From an uncultured Bacillota bacterium (GTDB taxonomy: Bacteria; Bacillota_I; Bacilli_A; RF39; UBA660), in contig CANSWR010000014.1 in the NCBI GenBank assembly GCA_947650795.1, forward strand, positions 1-33,062: a stretch of DNA of 33,062 bases, read 5' to 3'. The translations under genes were made by a program, and so were the position numbers. How positions within the stretch are numbered: position 1 is the stretch's first letter; every line of letters begins with the position of its first letter. The notes beneath the pieces are model-generated. The model had not been told where the DNA came from, did no database searches, and worked only from the letters and a program-made list of their open reading frames with translations. Below, one piece after another: positions 29,918-33,062 of the stretch.

Positions 29918-32851
29918 ATGCGAAATATGAAAAGTTTTTTTAGGGCGCATAAACGTTCTAAAAAGTTTCTTTTTATGACGGCAGTACTAGCAGTATTTAG
30001 TGTGATGACTATTTCGTCTTATGCTTATTTTGTAGTTACTACAAATGGTTATAAGGCTAGCGAATTATTGGTCGCTAAGTTGTCATATGGTATTAATATA
30101 GTAGAAGATGGTGCTACTGGAAGTACTATTAATAGTAATATAGTTAATGTTCCAGCTGGCAAAAAAGCTTTCTTCTTTGTAACTGTTACTAGTGTTAATA
30201 AGATAGATAGTAAATATACTTTAGCTTATAAAACTAGTAGTCAGGCAGTAGTAAAATATACAGACAAAACTCCTTGGACTAGTTCTGGTTATATTGAAGG
30301 TTATGACAATAGCACATATACTAAAAAAATTAGAGTTGTAGTTGATAATACAGCTAATGGTGAGGCAGCAACTGTTAATTTTGGAGTATATGGAGGGTAT
30401 ACATTTAATAGCTATACAGCAATTAGTTTAGGAGATGGGTATTTCTCAGTAGGTGGACCTTATGAGGAAACAGTTGCTACTGTAGGTGAAAGATTAGTAG
30501 ATATAGTTGAGAAAGAAACTGATTGTGTTACTTCTTCAACTAACAATTGTGTTTATGGTGGAGGTTCATTAGCTAACTATTTACAGTATCCAGCAAATGA
30601 AGATGTATCAAAAAATATTTGGAGAATATTAGGTACTTATCAAATTGGAGATAAAATAGTAGCAAAAATAGTTAGTGATTTGACAGGTAATACTACAGTA
30701 ACAGAATTGCCTACAAGTTTATCTAATTTTTATGGAACACTTGAAAATGTAGATAATGTAGTATATAAAACTAATATGTTTAATTGTACGTCTAGCGGTT
30801 GTGCAACAAGTGCCTACACAAATATAGGTTTGATAACTACTTTTGAGTATAATTCTATTGGTGGAATTAATTCTTATTTAGCTAATTCAAATAGTTTCTT
30901 TGCTATAGATGGTTCTGGAGTTAGTAATATTACTAGTGGTGGAATCGAAGCAACAAGTGGTGATACTAGTAGTGGATTGAGGCCAAGTGTGTATTTGAAA
31001 ACAGATTTGCAAGTTACAGGAAGTGGAACAGCAAGTGATCCGTATAGAATAAGTCAAAAAAGTGATATTAATTTAGTTGCTTATACTTTAGATGGAGCAG
31101 CTACAGAGAAAACTTTCCAATTTCTTCTAGCTAATAATGTTGTTAGAGAAGTTTCTTGTGAAAAAGGAACTAAGGCGACATGGGATTATGCAAGAAATAC
31201 AATAACTTTATCAGAAGTAGTAATTCCAGATTATTGTACTATTGATTTTGGAGATGGGTATGCAGTTAATTTGGTTGCAAATAATGGCCGAGTTACTAGT
31301 CCTAATCCAGTAGCTATTGGATATAATGGAAGTGTAAGTTTTGATGTTGCAGCTAACGCAGGTTATAAATTGGAAGGCGCAACATTAAGTTGTGCAGGAG
31401 GAGCGACAGCGAATTTAGTTAATGGCAAAGTTAATGTTTCAGGAATTACGTCAGCTCAGACTTGTACAATTAATATGGCAAAACAACCTTATAAGATTAC
31501 AATGAATGTACCAAATGGTTCTAGTAATCCTGCAAATAAAGATATTCTTTATAAAGAAAGTGGAGAATTTACTATTACAGCTGGAGCTGGTTATGATACA
31601 GCTGGAATGACAGTAAGTTGTACAGGAGGAACTAAGGCAACAGTAAGTGGTTCTAAAGTTACAGTAAGTGATGTGACTAAAGCTGATACTTGTACAGTCA
31701 CTTTGGGAAGAAAAACATATACAGTAACAGCAAGCGTAACAGGAGGAAGTGCAAATCCAACAAGTAGAACAGGTGTTGCTCATGGAGGAAGTACAACATT
31801 TACAATAAGTGCGTCAGCTAATTATAATTTAAGTGGAGCAACAGTAAGTGGAACAGGATGTACACTTTCAAGTGATAAGAAAACATTAACAGCAAGTAAT
31901 GTAACAAGCAATAGAACATGTACAGTAACAATACCATTGTCATATCAAACATTAGCAAATACAATAAAGTCAGCATATCCAAGTAAGGGAGCAAGGTCAT
32001 CATTTAATGCGATATATACAACAACAGGATTACATACAATAGCAGATTATGATGGAAAGACATCATACTACTTCACAGGGAATCCAAACAACTGGGTAAG
32101 TTTCGCTGGAAAGTTGTGGAGAATCATAAGAATAAATGGAGATGGATCTGTAAGGTTGTTGTACGCTGGAAGTGGTGGAACAGATGGATACTTGACCAAT
32201 GTAGGACAAACAGCATATAATCCAAGCTATAATCATCCAGCATATGTAGGATGGAAATACACAGTAGGTGGTTCTCAATCAGCAGACCGTGGTAATTCAA
32301 CAGTAAGTCCAATATATAGTAAAGTAAAAAGTTGGTATGATACTTTAAGTAGTACAGATAAAGCATATATAAATACAAATGCAGTATATTGTAATGATAG
32401 AAATATCACAAGTGGGTCATATAGTACAAGTAGTACATTCTATTATGCAGGGTATACAAGATTTGTAACAAATAAAAATGCTCCAACATTGTCATGTCAC
32501 ACAAGTGATCAATTTAAAGATGGATTTGGTTTGATGACAGCAGATGAAGTAGTAATGGCAGGTGGTTTATATGGTACAAATAACCCTAACGTTTATTACT
32601 ACCTAAATAAAGATGGAGGTAGTGCCACTGGATCATACTGGTGGTGGACAATGAGTCCGTTGAATTGGGATGGCACTTGGGCGCGCGTGTTCCTTGTGTA
32701 TGGTTCTGATTATTCGCCTGGGCGGATGAGCGCTGCAAGAGTTAAGGATACTCGTGCAGTCGTTCGTCCAGTAGTGTCTCTGAAATCTAGTGTACTGGTA
32801 ACTGGAGGTAACGGAACAGGAGCAAGTCCATATACGTTGATGAATGGATAA
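29918..32851 (+). CDS. large surface protein ending in a variable, lectin-like domain; probable DGR target
   Basis: This 977-residue exported protein has an N-terminal membrane or signal helix (about 15-40, SYAYFVV, similar to SipW-type exports). Residues about 40-200 are beta-rich. The part from about 200 to 385 ends in LRPSVYLKTDLQVTGSGTA. Three tandem beta repeats of about 75 residues start at Tyr448, Tyr525 and Tyr601, each closing with a Cys-Thr-[IV] strand. The C-terminal domain (about 673-977) has FAGKLWRIIRINGDGSVRLL, then GLMTADEV, then WWWTMSP (908-914), ARVF (922-925) and VRPVVSLKSS (949-958). The C-terminal end of this domain echoes that of the 200-385 part. DNA for residues 908-957 is GC-rich and A-poor, as in a DGR variable region. 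No wall anchor is seen at the end. Confidence 0.85.
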   Translation: MRNMKSFFRAHKRSKKFLFMTAVLAVFSVMTISSYAYFVVTTNGYKASELLVAKLSYGINIVEDGATGSTINSNIVNVPAGKKAFFFVTVTSVNKIDSKYTLAYKTSSQAVVKYTDKTPWTSSGYIEGYDNSTYTKKIRVVVDNTANGEAATVNFGVYGGYTFNSYTAISLGDGYFSVGGPYEETVATVGERLVDIVEKETDCVTSSTNNCVYGGGSLANYLQYPANEDVSKNIWRILGTYQIGDKIVAKIVSDLTGNTTVTELPTSLSNFYGTLENVDNVVYKTNMFNCTSSGCATSAYTNIGLITTFEYNSIGGINSYLANSNSFFAIDGSGVSNITSGGIEATSGDTSSGLRPSVYLKTDLQVTGSGTASDPYRISQKSDINLVAYTLDGAATEKTFQFLLANNVVREVSCEKGTKATWDYARNTITLSEVVIPDYCTIDFGDGYAVNLVANNGRVTSPNPVAIGYNGSVSFDVAANAGYKLEGATLSCAGGATANLVNGKVNVSGITSAQTCTINMAKQPYKITMNVPNGSSNPANKDILYKESGEFTITAGAGYDTAGMTVSCTGGTKATVSGSKVTVSDVTKADTCTVTLGRKTYTVTASVTGGSANPTSRTGVAHGGSTTFTISASANYNLSGATVSGTGCTLSSDKKTLTASNVTSNRTCTVTIPLSYQTLANTIKSAYPSKGARSSFNAIYTTTGLHTIADYDGKTSYYFTGNPNNWVSFAGKLWRIIRINGDGSVRLLYAGSGGTDGYLTNVGQTAYNPSYNHPAYVGWKYTVGGSQSADRGNSTVSPIYSKVKSWYDTLSSTDKAYINTNAVYCNDRNITSGSYSTSSTFYYAGYTRFVTNKNAPTLSCHTSDQFKDGFGLMTADEVVMAGGLYGTNNPNVYYYLNKDGGSATGSYWWWTMSPLNWDGTWARVFLVYGSDYSPGRMSAARVKDTRAVVRPVVSLKSSVLVTGGNGTGASPYTLMNG
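32639..32790 (+). other. putative DGR variable region (VR)
   Basis: Between 32681 and 32790 I count 57 G or C in 110 bases. Between 32657 and 32782 only 19 of 126 bases are A, and 26 of 42 codons have no A. Invariant-looking residues use A-free codons rare elsewhere here (GCG CGC GTG TTC for ARVF; GTC GTT CGT near RPVVSL). Adenine mutagenesis from a template would leave such a mark. No matching template repeat is in the window. Confidence 0.6.
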
Positions 32852-32899
32852 GAAGCAAGGTAAATAAGGGGTATGCAGGGATTCGAGGTAAGAAGGAAA

Positions 32900-32934
32900 C
32901 TCAATAATAAGACTGAATGAGTCTTATTATTGAG
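32900..32934 (+). repeat. perfect 15-bp inverted repeat (cruciform) after the variable gene
   Basis: CTCAATAATAAGACT (32900-32914), loop GAATG, then the exact reverse complement (32920-32934). It begins 49 bases after the stop. No T-tract follows on either strand, so it is not a standard terminator. DGR targets often carry a hairpin just past the variable region. Confidence 0.75.
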
Positions 32935-33062
32935 GGCTTATGAAACATTTTTGTACCAAATTAAGTATAAGCATCTGTAATAAAAAGTAAGTGGAAATAA
33001 TTATTTATAAAAGTGTGTGTAGCTATAAGAATTGATGTTTAACTAAGAAGATGGAGAAATGA
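32935..33062 (+). other. non-coding end of window, possible start of a next gene
   Basis: I see no gene up to the edge. GGAG at 33053-33056 and an ATG at 33059-33061 could begin a gene, but their spacing is short and nothing can be read beyond. Confidence 0.25.

Noticed and set aside
31451-32904. Several minus-strand open frames under the 3' part of the 977-residue protein
   Set aside because: Their Cys/Ser/Thr- or Leu/His-rich, low-complexity products are shadows of the T- and A-rich coding strand; no ribosome sites.

Overview
This window is about 28% GC (my estimate by eye). It uses the standard bacterial code: Trp is TGG and TGA is used as a stop. Shine-Dalgarno sites are strong and gram-positive in style. 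The gene content (MiaB next to CotE, SpoIIIAH, GerE, GerM, EF-P, a class B sortase, an LtaS-family enzyme, HrcA/CIRCE-type operators) points to an uncultured, spore-forming, gut-type member of the Bacilli (Erysipelotrichales/RF39-like). The family assignments are well supported. The exact lineage is inference.

Layout. 1-7465: the tail of an unknown gene, miaB, a region of accessory and decayed genes (transglutaminase-like protein, a GH16 glucanase remnant, a membrane-anchored XRE regulator, a nucleoside deoxyribosyltransferase fused by frame change to an HD-like tail), then cotE, rpmB on the minus strand, and nfo. 7466-9708: htpG behind two CIRCE-like operators, and a small DUF2624-like gene on the minus strand. 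9788-14218: an operon of TPR proteins, two with an N-terminal winged-helix-like segment. The last gene is broken by a run of nine G. 14219-15949: a small Cys-rich anchored protein, a decayed stretch, then rpmG-efp. 15982-19141: three tandem paralogues of unknown function. 19141-23517: spoIIIAH, gerE, a surface protein, a class B sortase and gerM. 23561-24365: a hemolysin III family protein and tRNA-Arg(TCT). 24638-27050: a bacteriocin locus with a C39-peptidase ABC exporter followed by two small double-glycine peptides. 27202-29748: an LtaS-family enzyme, rpsP and khpA. 29918-32934: a 977-residue surface protein.

The most striking feature is the 3' end of the last gene. Around 32639-32790 the DNA becomes roughly 50% GC and A-poor in an A-rich genome. 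The protein there has the layout of a C-type-lectin-like variable domain, and a perfect 15-bp hairpin without a T-tract follows the gene. Together these look like the variable region and cruciform of a diversity-generating retroelement (DGR) target. The reverse transcriptase and template repeat would lie outside the window. Other notable items are the 9-G tract (possible phase switch), the two-peptide bacteriocin, the double CIRCE on htpG, and sigma-K/sigma-E-like promoters in front of the sporulation genes.
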